From: Candidatus Sulfopaludibacter sp. SbA3
GTDB taxonomy: Bacteria > Acidobacteriota > Terriglobia > Bryobacterales > Bryobacteraceae
Reading direction: 5' to 3'
NCBI GenBank assembly: GCA_945893365.1
Contig: CAMDED010000025.1
Span: forward strand, 1-62,848
DNA length: 62,848 bases
Positions within the stretch are counted from its first letter, which is position 1. Each line of letters starts with the position of its first letter. This document shows positions 55,833 to 62,848 of the stretch, one piece after another. The notes under the pieces were generated by a model. The model searched no databases, had not been told where the DNA came from, and worked only from the letters and a program-made list of their open reading frames with translations. The position numbers were made by a program, and so were the translations under genes.

Positions 55833-56232
55833 AGTTGATGTCCCAGCGGATGCCAAACCGGTCGGTGACACTGCCAAAGCGGAGGGCCCAAAAGGTTTCC
55901 TGCAACGGTACATGGACGGTTCCGTTTTCAGCGAGTGCGTGAAAAAGAGGTTCCGCATCCTCGAGTTCCTTCAAACCCAGCAGTATGCCGAATCCCTGCG
56001 GGCGCTCATATGTGCCTGGCAGAGCGTCGCCACCCGAGAAAGTCGTGTCGCCCACGGTCAGCGTTGCATGGACCATCTTTCCGCGCCAATGTTGTGGGGC
56101 GTCCTTTGCCATGGGCGAATCACCCCAGGTGAGCTTGAACGTGATCTTACCATTCAAACATTGTTCATAAAACTTGAATGCGTCTTCGCACTGGCCGTCA
56201 AAGGAAAGGTTGATAGAGAGACGTAGTGTCAT
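55813..56232 (-). CDS. PhnB-like VOC-fold protein
   Basis: 139 residues of the PhnB/glyoxalase fold: SINLSFDGQCEDAFKFYEQ at the start, GDTTFSGGD in the middle and WALRFGSVTDRFGIRWDI near the end. These proteins are related to glyoxalases and 3-demethylubiquinone methyltransferase-like domains, mostly without a known reaction. It overlaps the AraC gene by 4 nt (TCAT at 56229-56232), so the regulator probably controls it. Confidence 0.88.
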   Translation of the reverse strand: MTLRLSINLSFDGQCEDAFKFYEQCLNGKITFKLTWGDSPMAKDAPQHWRGKMVHATLTVGDTTFSGGDALPGTYERPQGFGILLGLKELEDAEPLFHALAENGTVHVPLQETFWALRFGSVTDRFGIRWDINCEKSEL

Positions 56233-57116
56233 TTCGAGGCTCCTCGAGCGGCGCCTTCGCGCAACCAGGCGACTTCGCTCGCAAAGCTATTATCGCTGCC
56301 GGCGAGCTCGTAGTCTTGTAAAAATGTGTCCTCGCTCGCAATCCACGCACTTGGCGAACAACCGGCGAGTGTATTCCATTCGCGCGTCATGTGCGCCTGG
56401 TCATAATATCCGCAGGCGGACGCCACATGCGCCAGGCTCGGCCGCTGGTCCTTGATCAATCCGCATGCACGTTCAAACCGAAACACCCGAGCGGCGGACT
56501 TCGGCGTAACGCCGATCTCAACTCGAAAGCGCCGGCTGAAATGCCACCGGCTCCAGCCGATTTCACGAGCGATCTGTTCGATCGGCATAGATCCGTGGGT
56601 TTGCGCCAGCTTCCTCCACGCCCAAGCGAGTTCGGGTTGTGACGCGATTGGCTTGATCCTGGCCATAAACGCCCGATCCAGAATTGCGAAGCGCCGGCGC
56701 CAGGTGCCCGCCTCGATCAGGCTCTCGACGAGATCTCCCGCGCGGCATCCCCAGATGTCGGAAAGATTCACTACGGCCGACGCAATTTCGGCGCTAGAGA
56801 CGCCCAGGATTCCTCGAACGCCGAGCGGCGTCAGGAACAGGTGCAAGAGATGGGCGTCTCCACCTTGGCGCACGATTGCGGGAGTGTCCTGTAGGCCGCT
56901 CACCAAGGCCGCAAATGTTGCCGGCTGTTGGGTCGTATTGGGCATTTGAATAACGTCTATCGGCGGACCGAGGCTGATGATTAGATGGACATGGCGCGAT
57001 GGCAGCCCCACATGCGTGCCCGGCGGCATCCCAAATGCCAGGAAACCGGCATACTGCGTGATGAACGGACGCAAAGCCGCGGCGGGCAAGCATACTGCGG
57101 AATTCGAATTGCTCAT
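56229..57116 (-). CDS. AraC-family transcriptional regulator
   Basis: 295 residues. The C-terminal double helix-turn-helix (about 170-265) has IEQIAREIGWSRWHFSRRF and LAHVASACGYYDQAHMTREW, the typical AraC DNA-binding pattern. The N-terminal part (1-150) is an effector domain of the DUF6597-like type found with PhnB-type genes. It stands first in a three-gene operon with 4-nt and 20-nt overlaps and is likely an activator of it. Confidence 0.9.
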   Translation of the reverse strand: MSNSNSAVCLPAAALRPFITQYAGFLAFGMPPGTHVGLPSRHVHLIISLGPPIDVIQMPNTTQQPATFAALVSGLQDTPAIVRQGGDAHLLHLFLTPLGVRGILGVSSAEIASAVVNLSDIWGCRAGDLVESLIEAGTWRRRFAILDRAFMARIKPIASQPELAWAWRKLAQTHGSMPIEQIAREIGWSRWHFSRRFRVEIGVTPKSAARVFRFERACGLIKDQRPSLAHVASACGYYDQAHMTREWNTLAGCSPSAWIASEDTFLQDYELAGSDNSFASEVAWLREGAARGASK

Positions 57117-57369
57117 GCCAGTTGATTCCCGGCAAGTTTAACATGATAGCGGACTTAAAGATCGGACCCAGGTGGTTCTCGGTTCATAGGCGGTCCAGCC
57201 GAATTTGCGAGCGACCGGATCCATCGGCGGGTGGTGGAGGCGGTCCGCAATTCCTTGAGCCCGCTTTTCCGCATGACGCGCCACGCATCCGCCGCGGCAA
57301 GTATTTCCAATCGAAGAATGGGCCTGAAGGCGGGAGCGAAGCGACCCGCCGCAGGGCCTCCTTCTTGAG

Positions 57370-57399
57370 TTGGCGTCCTACGGACCAATCTGGTAGACT
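57370..57399 (+). promoter_or_regulatory. Candidate promoter of tRNA-Phe
   Basis: TTGGCG at 57370-57375 and TAGACT at 57394-57399, with 18 nt between, about 10 nt before the tRNA 5' end. Confidence 0.4.
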
Positions 57400-57409
57400 G
57401 ACTCTGTGC

Positions 57410-57486
57410 GGCCAGGTAGCTCAGTCCGGTAGAGCGCAGCCCTGAAAAGGCTGGCGTCGGCGGTTCGATTCCGTCCCTGGCCACCA
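57410..57486 (+). tRNA. tRNA-Phe (anticodon GAA)
   Basis: A full cloverleaf: 7-bp acceptor stem GGCCAGG/CCTGGCC, D arm GCTC/GAGC, anticodon stem CAGCC/GGCTG around the loop CTGAAAA (anticodon GAA), T arm with TTCGATT, discriminator A and an encoded CCA at 57484-57486. Confidence 0.97.
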
Positions 57487-58012
57487 CTTCCAAACCTTAC
57501 CAGTTTCATAGACTTGTGGGCAATGCCCGTGCCAACGCACCCGTGAAAACTGCCTCCGTGGAGTCCAAGTGGAGTCCAAACTCGGCGCGGCAGCGTTCGA
57601 TGTAGCCCTGGTAGCCATCGTCGGGACGATGGTCATCTCCCTAATTCCTTGTCCTTCAACGCGATGGTACCCATGGTAGCCATCGCGACGGTTTTTCTTT
57701 GTTGTCTCGCGATTGAGGAGACCACAAACGTCCTCCTATATTAGGAAAGCTCCCATGCATCCCAGTCGTGGGCACGCTGCCGGATCGTCGTCATGAAGCC
57801 GGTAGAAGCCCTGATGCCGGAAAGAGGACCAGCTACGCCTAGCCAAAACTGGCGGCGGCAACCACCGCACGAGTCTTAGTTCTTGCCGCCCAATGTACCT
57901 TGCCCAATCGCAAACATCGCTCGTATCCACGGGAGAACTGGTGGAGACACTCTGGGTTCCAGTACAGGAAGGGAGCGAAAACCAAGTGACATCGGACCTC
58001 CATGCCCGTCTC
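57487..58012. other. Gap downstream of tRNA-Phe
   Basis: No supported gene. It holds an 11-bp tandem repeat GTGGAGTCCAA at 57558-57579 and the hairpin listed separately. tRNA 3' ends are common integration sites; the minus-strand reading LDSTWTP near 57580 could be a worn integrase end, but this is only a hint. Confidence 0.45.
57661..57696 (+). terminator. Hairpin with T-run, probable intrinsic terminator
   Basis: GCGATGG at 57661-57667 pairs with CCATCGC at 57680-57686, followed after five bases by five T (57692-57696). It reads forward from the tRNA side. Confidence 0.5.
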
Positions 58013-58699
58013 TTACTTTCGAGCGGCCAATACCCTTGACGGGTAGAAACTCTGCCGAACGACCCGGTCGCTCAGAATCCGGAAGTCCTTTGCCTCAATT
58101 ACCGCGGGAACGCTGCGTTCCACCTGGCGGCCCCAGAACGCCGGCACGATGCCGCCCAATACCTTGTAGATCCGATTGAACCCCGGCGTGCTCTGACCGA
58201 TCATGACCAGCGCCAGGCGGCCTCTCCTCCGCAGGACGCGGTGAAGCTCGCTCACGGTCTGGACAATGTCCTCCGCGCTTAGAAGTTCTAACAGATAACA
58301 ACAAACCACGGCATCGAAGCTCTCGTCGCGGAACGGCATGCGCCGGGCGTCCACGGCCTGGCAGTGAGTGTTCGACGACGGGAATTCTTTCCGCGCCGTC
58401 CGCTGCGCCCGCGCCGCCATGTTCGGGGAAAGGTCGATGCCCACGGTCCAGCCCCTCGGGTTCACCCGCACAAGCCGCCGGAACATCTCTCCCGAGCCTG
58501 TGGCCACCTCGAGCACACGCATTCCGTCGCGGACTCCGGCCGCGTCCAGCGCGCACCGGTGCGCGGTCGAATGGAAGCACATCGTCGAAAGCGGGTATAC
58601 GGGCGCGACGAGGTCGTAGATTCGTCTCGTCCGCGCCGCCAGAGTCCGAGGCAGTCCATTCGCCGGAAATGCCATCGCCGTACTGTCGAATTTGTTCAA
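58013..58699 (-). CDS. Class I SAM-dependent methyltransferase (UbiE-like)
   Basis: 228 residues: RTRRIYDLVAPVYP at the start, motif I VLEVATGSGEMFRRL (about 63-77), motif II region VGIDLSPNM and FDAVVCCYLLELL. The set is that of the UbiE/methylase 11 group, which includes quinone and lipid methyltransferases; the substrate is open. The TTG at 58699 has GGAGGG 8 nt upstream, while the ATG at 58675 has none, so TTG is chosen. It shares a direction with the LytS-type kinase upstream (24-nt gap). Confidence 0.85.
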   Translation of the reverse strand: MNKFDSTAMAFPANGLPRTLAARTRRIYDLVAPVYPLSTMCFHSTAHRCALDAAGVRDGMRVLEVATGSGEMFRRLVRVNPRGWTVGIDLSPNMAARAQRTARKEFPSSNTHCQAVDARRMPFRDESFDAVVCCYLLELLSAEDIVQTVSELHRVLRRRGRLALVMIGQSTPGFNRIYKVLGGIVPAFWGRQVERSVPAVIEAKDFRILSDRVVRQSFYPSRVLAARK

Positions 58700-58723
58700 A
58701 CGTCACACCCTCCGAAATCGTTT

Positions 58724-60034
58724 TCAGGATACCGCGGCCAGGCTTGGTCTTAGCTGCGACACTACAATCTCCACTCGCGTCCCGCGTCCGGGTTGGCTGT
58801 CGATCGCAAGACTATAGTCGTTTCCATAGACGACTTTCAGCCGTTCACTCACGTTGCTGACTCCAATGCCCCGATGGAGAACGCTCGCCAGTTGCTCCTC
58901 CGGAATTCCCGCGCCGTCGTCTTCTATGACAACACGAAGCTTGCCGCCGTTTGAATCCGTGTGGAGCCGGATGGTTCCGCCTTCCACCTTGCCGCTCAAC
59001 CCGTGCTTGATGCAGTTTTCAATGATCGGCTGAAGGAGCATGCTTGGGACGAGGACATCGAGGCTTGCCGGATCCACATCCTTCTCGAACTTCAGCTTAT
59101 CTCCGAACCGCACCACCTCGATGGACAGGTAGTCCTCGATGAAATCCAACTCCTCGCCGAGCGAACTGAAATTATCCGTCTTCCGCAGCAGCCGGCGCAA
59201 GATGTTCGACAACTTGTAGATCACCAATCGCGCCTGCGCCGGATTGGTGCGTATCAGGGAAGAGACCGAGTTAAGCGTGTTGAAAAGGAAGTGGGGATTG
59301 ATCTGGCTCGTCAGAGCCTGCAGCTTGGCCTGGATCAGCAGGCGTTGCTGCTCCTCCAGCCTGCCTTCATTCCGGGTGTTGTTCCAGATTTTCAAAGGCA
59401 GCGTGACGGCAAGCAGCGTGCCCGTGTAGACCGCCAGAATCGTCGCCGGGTGCTCTCCCCAAGTGGAAAGATAATACACTCCCTTTGGCGGAAAAAGGTA
59501 TCCGACGGTCTGACGGAGCAACTCCGCGAACAGGATGGCTCCCAGGAAAGCAAGCTGAAAAGCGGATCTCCGATGGTCCCGGCCGGCGCGGAAGAGGCGG
59601 AAGATGTGGAGGTCGAACAGAGGGGAGAATCGCCAGATTTCCTCCATGTCCGGGGCGCAGTCGCGCAGCAGGCCGCCCAGAACTCCCAATCCGGCGTAGA
59701 GCGGCATCGTCAAGTACTCGCCGTCGAACATCGCGGGAAGCGAGATGAGAATTCCGGAAATGAGGCCGGTGACGTACCCGCCCAGCAGCCCGGCCAGCAT
59801 GCTGCCTTCGAGTCCGCTATCGACGGCCTGATACGTTCCGCGCGTCATCACGCGTGTCGCGACTCCCGCCGCGAACAGACCGCCGAACCAGAGCGCCAGC
59901 AGAAAGCGCTGGCTCACGGTGCGCGCCTCTCGCATGAGCATGCGCTTCACGAGGTTCGAACGGACAATGATGCTGGCGAGCGAGGCGCCGACGCCAAGCT
60001 TCACCAGGAGTATGACCAGGTATCGTTCGAGCAT
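58724..60034 (-). CDS. LytS-type sensor histidine kinase
   Basis: 436 residues: five or six membrane helices (about 1-200, of the 5TM-LYT type), then a His_kinase domain with the phospho-His in TSQINPHFLFNTLNS (about 245-260) and a HATPase domain with PIIENCIKHGL and DDGAGIP. Residues downstream of the helices form the usual LytS/YehU pattern. A LytTR-type response regulator would be expected but none is in the window. The ATG at 60034 is used; the open frame further upstream is antisense to ribA. It is divergent from ribA across a 51-bp gap. Confidence 0.9.
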   Translation of the reverse strand: MLERYLVILLVKLGVGASLASIIVRSNLVKRMLMREARTVSQRFLLALWFGGLFAAGVATRVMTRGTYQAVDSGLEGSMLAGLLGGYVTGLISGILISLPAMFDGEYLTMPLYAGLGVLGGLLRDCAPDMEEIWRFSPLFDLHIFRLFRAGRDHRRSAFQLAFLGAILFAELLRQTVGYLFPPKGVYYLSTWGEHPATILAVYTGTLLAVTLPLKIWNNTRNEGRLEEQQRLLIQAKLQALTSQINPHFLFNTLNSVSSLIRTNPAQARLVIYKLSNILRRLLRKTDNFSSLGEELDFIEDYLSIEVVRFGDKLKFEKDVDPASLDVLVPSMLLQPIIENCIKHGLSGKVEGGTIRLHTDSNGGKLRVVIEDDGAGIPEEQLASVLHRGIGVSNVSERLKVVYGNDYSLAIDSQPGRGTRVEIVVSQLRPSLAAVS

Positions 60035-60049
60035 TCCCGTCCGCTGTTC

Positions 60050-60057
60050 ATTATAAT
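60050..60057. promoter_or_regulatory. Palindromic -10 element between lytS-type gene and ribA
   Basis: ATTATAAT is its own reverse complement, so a perfect TATAAT is present on both strands in the 51-bp divergent gap. It lies 28 nt before the ribA ATG and 15 nt before the kinase ATG. A shared, two-way promoter is possible. No strong -35 box is seen on either side. Confidence 0.45.
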
Positions 60058-60085
60058 AGGGATTACCCTGTCCTATTCCCCATCC

Positions 60086-60691
60086 ATGCCCAGCGCTCCC
60101 AGTCACCATGCCCGCAAGGTGGCTGAAGCCGATTTTCCCACCCGCTTCGGCCAGTTCCGGATATTCGGATTCCAGGCCGGCACGGAAGAAGCCGTCGCCC
60201 TGACGATGGGCGATCTTGCCGCCGCCGCCGCTCCGCTGATCCGAATCCATTCTCAGTGCCTTACCGGAGACGTGTTCCACAGTCTCCGCTGCGATTGCAG
60301 GGCGCAACTCGAAATCGCCCTGACGAGCATTGCCCGCGAGGGTGCGGGACTGCTGATCTACGAGAATAAGGAAGGCAGGGGCATTGGAATTCTGAACAAA
60401 CTTCGAGCCTACGAGCTTCAGGACGCCGGCGCCGACACGGTCGAAGCGAACGAACAATTGGGTTTCGAGGCCGACCTGCGCGACTACGACCTGCCCTGCG
60501 AGATCCTCCGCTACTTTGCCCTTTCTACCGTTCGCCTTCTCTCGAACAATCCCGGAAAGGTTGAGGCCGTGGAGCGGGCCGGAATCCGTGTCGCCGAACG
60601 CGTGCCGTGTCAGGCCGACACGCTTGACACCACCCAGAATTATTTGAGTACCAAGAAGAAGAAAATGGGTCACTTCCTCGAAGGCGTGTAG
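60086..60691 (+). CDS. ribA: GTP cyclohydrolase II
   Basis: 201 residues. It opens GTP to 2,5-diamino-6-ribosylamino-pyrimidinone phosphate, the first step of riboflavin synthesis, in the cytoplasm. The zinc site is in HSQCLTGDVFHSLRCDC (three Cys), followed by YENKEGRGIGILNK and DTVEANEQLGF, which are diagnostic. The common form has RQEGRGIG, so ENKEGRGIG is a slight variant. The ATG at 60086 is the only start giving the normal length; no ribosome site is clear, fitting a short leader. It is a standalone RibA, not fused to RibB. Confidence 0.95.
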   Translation: MPSAPSHHARKVAEADFPTRFGQFRIFGFQAGTEEAVALTMGDLAAAAAPLIRIHSQCLTGDVFHSLRCDCRAQLEIALTSIAREGAGLLIYENKEGRGIGILNKLRAYELQDAGADTVEANEQLGFEADLRDYDLPCEILRYFALSTVRLLSNNPGKVEAVERAGIRVAERVPCQADTLDTTQNYLSTKKKKMGHFLEGV

Positions 60692-60767
60692 CGCCTTGCC
60701 GCTGGAAGCGGCTGGGCGGCCGGCACAGGCCTTGTCCGCCAGACCGGATCGCGGTAAAATCACACCC

Positions 60768-61733
60768 ATGAGAATACAAGCCATGCTTCTGTCGCTCGCG
60801 CTGCCTTTGCTCGCGCGAGACCCGCTTCACCTCGTATTCGATCGCGGATTGCCGGCGGCGAATCTGAATAACGCGTCGGGCGACGCCAATCGCAGCAACG
60901 TGCGCTGGAGCGGCGAAGAGAATGGTTTCAGCGGCGACGATTTCCGCTTTGGCGCGCCCGGAGAGCGATGGGTGATCGACCGCATAAGAACCTGGGCCGT
61001 GCCCGGAAATTCGCTTGGAGATCCCTCTTCCCTGGGCGATTATTTTCAGGAAGTCCGCCTCTACTTCGGCCGCGGCGAAGCCGCACTCAAGCCGATTGTC
61101 CAAGGAACGCTTAATCCAGGCACAAACGCCGTAGAGAAGGCTGGCATCCGCATCACCGAGGCAACCGGCGAGGGGGCGCCGCTCTATGACGATTTCGGAA
61201 AGTTCTTCCGGATCTGGCAACTAGACTTCGAAAATCTCAACCTCGCCGTCGAGGGAGGCGCAGCTTATCGCTTCGGCGTCCACGGCGCCGGCCGTCTCGC
61301 GCCGGGCGGCAAGCAAGCGTACCCCTGGTTCAATCACGGCTCGAACGCGGCGCTTGGAGAGGCGGGGCGGGATGCGGCGGACGGAAAACTGCTGATCTTC
61401 GACGCCACCGGTGAACACGCTGAAACACTGGATCCAACCGTCCGCTTCTGGAACAAGCCGAGTGACGTGAACGTGCAGGTGTTCGCTCACCTCGCTGTCG
61501 AGTTAGCCGTTGAGGGAGGCGAAGCCACGCTGGTGGGTAGCGAGACCTTCGATACGGGAAGCCTCGACGTGACCACGCTACGCTTCGGGAGGCGGGTTCC
61601 GGCCGGTTACAAACTCGCCGACGTAAACGGCGATGGCCGTCTGGATCTCACGGTTCAGTTCACGGGGACGTTGAACGGGTGTCTCACGGGCCGCCGGCTG
61701 GATGGCGTGTCCTTCGCCGGCTGCCGCAAGTGA
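60768..61733 (+). CDS. Exported protein of unknown function with a calcium-loop-like motif
   Basis: 321 residues: signal peptide (1-17), a beta-rich body (VRWSGEENGFSGDDFRFG; RIRTWAVPGN) and near the C-terminus DVNGDGRLDLTV, a DxDGDG-type calcium loop as in dockerin or FG-GAP repeats. I do not recognise a named family. The ATG at 60768 is preceded by weak ribosome-site sequence. It is 76 nt downstream of ribA. Probably secreted. Confidence 0.75.
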   Translation: MRIQAMLLSLALPLLARDPLHLVFDRGLPAANLNNASGDANRSNVRWSGEENGFSGDDFRFGAPGERWVIDRIRTWAVPGNSLGDPSSLGDYFQEVRLYFGRGEAALKPIVQGTLNPGTNAVEKAGIRITEATGEGAPLYDDFGKFFRIWQLDFENLNLAVEGGAAYRFGVHGAGRLAPGGKQAYPWFNHGSNAALGEAGRDAADGKLLIFDATGEHAETLDPTVRFWNKPSDVNVQVFAHLAVELAVEGGEATLVGSETFDTGSLDVTTLRFGRRVPAGYKLADVNGDGRLDLTVQFTGTLNGCLTGRRLDGVSFAGCRK

Positions 61734-61763
61734 TCGCGCCGCACATCGGCGTTTTAGGCGCGA
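61734..61763 (+). terminator. Candidate hairpin after the exported protein gene
   Basis: TCGCGCC at 61734-61740 and GGCGCGA at 61757-61763 form a 7-bp stem directly after the stop; four T lie within the loop, none after it. Confidence 0.35.
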
Positions 61764-61825
61764 GATGCCGTTGACACCGCTGGCGGCGCTGCTACGCACG
61801 CGCGATAATGTAGCGAGAAGCCGGT

Positions 61826-62089
61826 ATGGCGACCACTGACAATAATCTTCGAGTACCCGACGAACTGCGGGAACAGGCCGCTGAAATCGCCGGTCGGCAG
61901 GGGCGCACTGCGGATGACTTGGCGGCGGACGCTCTAAAGCGGTACATCGCGCACGAGAAGCTGGAAGAGCTGTCGCGCTATGGCCACGAACGCACGAAAG
62001 ACCTGGGCCTCGACAAACCGGCCGAGGATGAGGCGATGGCGTTCGTTGAGCGCGTAATCGACGAGGATCGCGCAGAACGCCGCCAATAG
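61826..62089 (+). CDS. Ribbon-helix-helix-like antitoxin
   Basis: 87 residues: a short beta strand NNLRVPDELREQAAEIA followed by two helices, the common build of CopG/RHH-type antitoxins, then an acidic helical tail ending RAERRQ that would wrap a toxin. The next reading frame (GTG at 62089, overlapping the TAG) encodes the remains of a PIN-domain toxin, which fixes the assignment. As the toxin is broken, this antitoxin may be an orphan. Confidence 0.75.
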   Translation: MATTDNNLRVPDELREQAAEIAGRQGRTADDLAADALKRYIAHEKLEELSRYGHERTKDLGLDKPAEDEAMAFVERVIDEDRAERRQ

Positions 62090-62470
62090 TGCCGCGCGCA
62101 ACCTTACGATACCAACATCTATGTGCGCGCCCTTGTATACCGAGGCACGCCACTGCGCCTGCTGCATCTCGCCACCGGAGGCGATCTGGAGGTAGCGATC
62201 TCCCAGCCAATTCTGGATGAAACCCTCCGTATCCCGCGGAAGAAATTCGGGTGGTCGCCGAGGCCTTGATAACCGGATTCGCACGGCATATTTCTCCATC
62301 GCAGGTCGTGAACGTCATCAAAGAGGACGAACCTGACAACCGCATCCTCGAATGCGCCGTTGAAGCTGGTTCAGAATACATCGTGTCCGGAGACAAGGAC
62401 CTTCATCGGCTCGGGCAATACGGGAACGCTCGGGTCGTCAAGGTCGCGGACATGCTGGATGTCATTCAGG
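62089..62470 (+). pseudogene. Frameshifted PIN-domain toxin (VapC-like)
   Basis: Read in pieces: GTG at 62089, then after an extra T near 62104 the frame gives YDTNIYVRALVYRG and SQPILDETLRI. A second shift near 62250 gives EALITGFARHISPSQ, DEPDNRILECAVEAG and IVSGDKDLHRLG. These are the parts of a PIN RNase (the D of YDTN, the E of DET, the DxDL end). Two frameshifts mean no full-length toxin is made. Confidence 0.8.
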
Positions 62471-62707
62471 GGACTGGCTGGCGGAATCCGGCGCGCTTAT
62501 TGACCGGCCAGGTTGACCGGGAGATTCTGAGATTCCGGGAATCCCGGCCTCTCCCCGCGCCGCACCCGATTGCGCCGTCGGAATGGCAGCGCGAAAAGAG
62601 CCTTCGATATCCGTGTGCGTCGTCATCGTCGGCGCTGGAATGAGGTTCCCGAAGTCTTCATGCCCGCGGGGGGACGGCACAGGGTAGCGCAGGCGACGGA
62701 AGACGAT

Positions 62708-62848
62708 GTCGCGGTAGGGATGCAAGTTACCCCGCACCCCCCGCACAGATCCGTACAAGCGCGATTGACGCATACGGCTCTTACCTTGGATGGATAACGG
62801 CAAAGCGCTGCTCCGGGTAAGGATGCACCACCCTGGGACGAGGCAACC
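62708..62848 (-). mobile_element. 3' end of a group II intron (maturase tail, domain V, domain VI)
   Basis: On the minus strand a maturase-like C-terminus ends at 62781. It is directly followed by 34 nt (62780-62747) with the domain V form: AGC triad, stem CCGTA/TACGG, small bulge and tip. Then comes a G-rich hairpin (domain VI-like, 62746-62711) and an AC end near 62708, the 3' splice-site type. The rest of the intron lies beyond the right edge of the window. Confidence 0.7.
62781..62848 (-). CDS. ltrA: C-terminal end of a group II intron maturase/reverse transcriptase (partial)
   Basis: Twenty-one codons before TAA (62783-62781), reading LPRPRVVHPYPEQRFAVIHP and Arg. A PLPRPRVVH-type phrase is common at the ends of bacterial intron-encoded proteins, and the RNA folds expected after such a gene follow at once. 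The gene itself lies outside the window, so the catalytic part cannot be seen. Confidence 0.6.
   Translation of the reverse strand, partial: LPRPRVVHPYPEQRFAVIHPR

Noticed and set aside
57558-57600. Possible end of a tRNA-site integrase
   Set aside because: Only the phrase LDSTWTP and an 11-bp tandem repeat; no catalytic Arg, His or Tyr motif of a tyrosine recombinase.
57155-57636. Minus-strand frames reading GIEPPTPAFSGLRST and similar
   Set aside because: This is the well-known false protein produced by translating a tRNA-Phe gene on the reverse strand; the tRNA at 57410-57486 explains it.
58961-60085. Long plus-strand extension of the ribA frame
   Set aside because: Antisense to the LytS-type kinase; RibA has its normal length from 60086.
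60035-60784. N-terminal extension of the LytS-type kinase frame
   Set aside because: Antisense to ribA and without membrane-helix character; the ATG at 60034 gives the family layout.
62251-62643. Plus-strand frame as an independent gene
   Set aside because: Its first 70 codons are the second half of the broken PIN toxin and the rest has no protein-like character.
62462-62803. Minus-strand 113-codon frame (YGSVRG near its start)
   Set aside because: It is a translation of the structured RNA of the group II intron end and flanking DNA, not a protein gene.
1-62848. CRISPR arrays, rRNA genes, prophage, replication origin
   Set aside because: No regularly spaced repeats, rRNA sequence, phage structural genes or dnaA-box cluster seen on reading both strands.

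Overview
The window is GC-rich chromosomal DNA from what looks like a soil acidobacterium of the Solibacter/Bryobacter type. The evidence is a set of lineage-typical families: a PadR regulator paired with a MacB/FtsX-like orphan permease, two proteins with the Solibacter-type C-terminal domain (TIGR03437-like), two Oar-like TonB receptors with carboxypeptidase-regulatory N-terminal domains, a Ser/Thr kinase fused to a TolB-like propeller, PEP-CTERM proteins, and DUF1501/DUF1549/DUF1552/DUF1592 proteins with planctomycete-type cytochromes. No rRNA, CRISPR array or phage is present. This placement is inference from gene content only.

Left part (1-13487). The 5' end of a transposase gene with terminal direct repeats leaves the window at the left edge. 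A tightly coupled plus-strand operon (254-7764) follows: PSCyt1/DUF1549/DUF1553 protein, Tat-exported DUF1501 protein, di-haem cytochrome c, a PQQ alcohol dehydrogenase whose active site carries the Asp-x-Asp pair of lanthanide-dependent enzymes, and a cytochrome c fused to a methyltransferase. Then come an Oar-like receptor and a tandem metallo-beta-lactamase-fold protein, probably co-transcribed.

Middle (13488-36171). A split chromate transporter stands back to back with a membrane fusion protein, a class I fumarase and an exported alpha/beta hydrolase. Opposite these lies a three-gene operon whose middle gene is a selenoprotein: a CYCxC-type protein with an in-frame UGA read through for 43 further codons, and a 17-nt perfect hairpin of bacterial SECIS form right after the UGA. 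Next are a triple-CHRD protein, an NHL-repeat protein, a Gfo/Idh/MocA oxidoreductase, and a locus shaped by tandem duplication (zinc-ribbon gene plus kinase-like gene, one copy of each degraded, a PEP-CTERM gene between). The kinase-like gene has lost both its phospho-His and phospho-Asp. A GMC oxidoreductase with its Tat-signal small subunit and an exported nitrilase-like protein close this part.

Right part (36187-62848). A DUF1552/DUF1592 pair mirrors the first operon. It is followed by an AT-richer gap with doubtful small ORFs, a PEP-CTERM gene, a metH fragment, the kinase-propeller, a frameshifted gene next to an LTxxQ-type protein, a second Oar-like receptor with a TPR protein, the PadR/permease pair, an AraC-PhnB-lipoprotein operon, tRNA-Phe(GAA), a methyltransferase, a LytS-type kinase divergent from ribA, an exported protein of unknown function, and an antitoxin whose PIN toxin partner is frameshifted. 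The right edge holds the 3' end of a group II intron (maturase tail, domain V, domain VI).

Taken together the region is mostly exported or envelope-associated proteins: haem and quinoprotein electron transfer, polymer uptake and sensing. Small decayed mobile or duplicated pieces are scattered between the operons.
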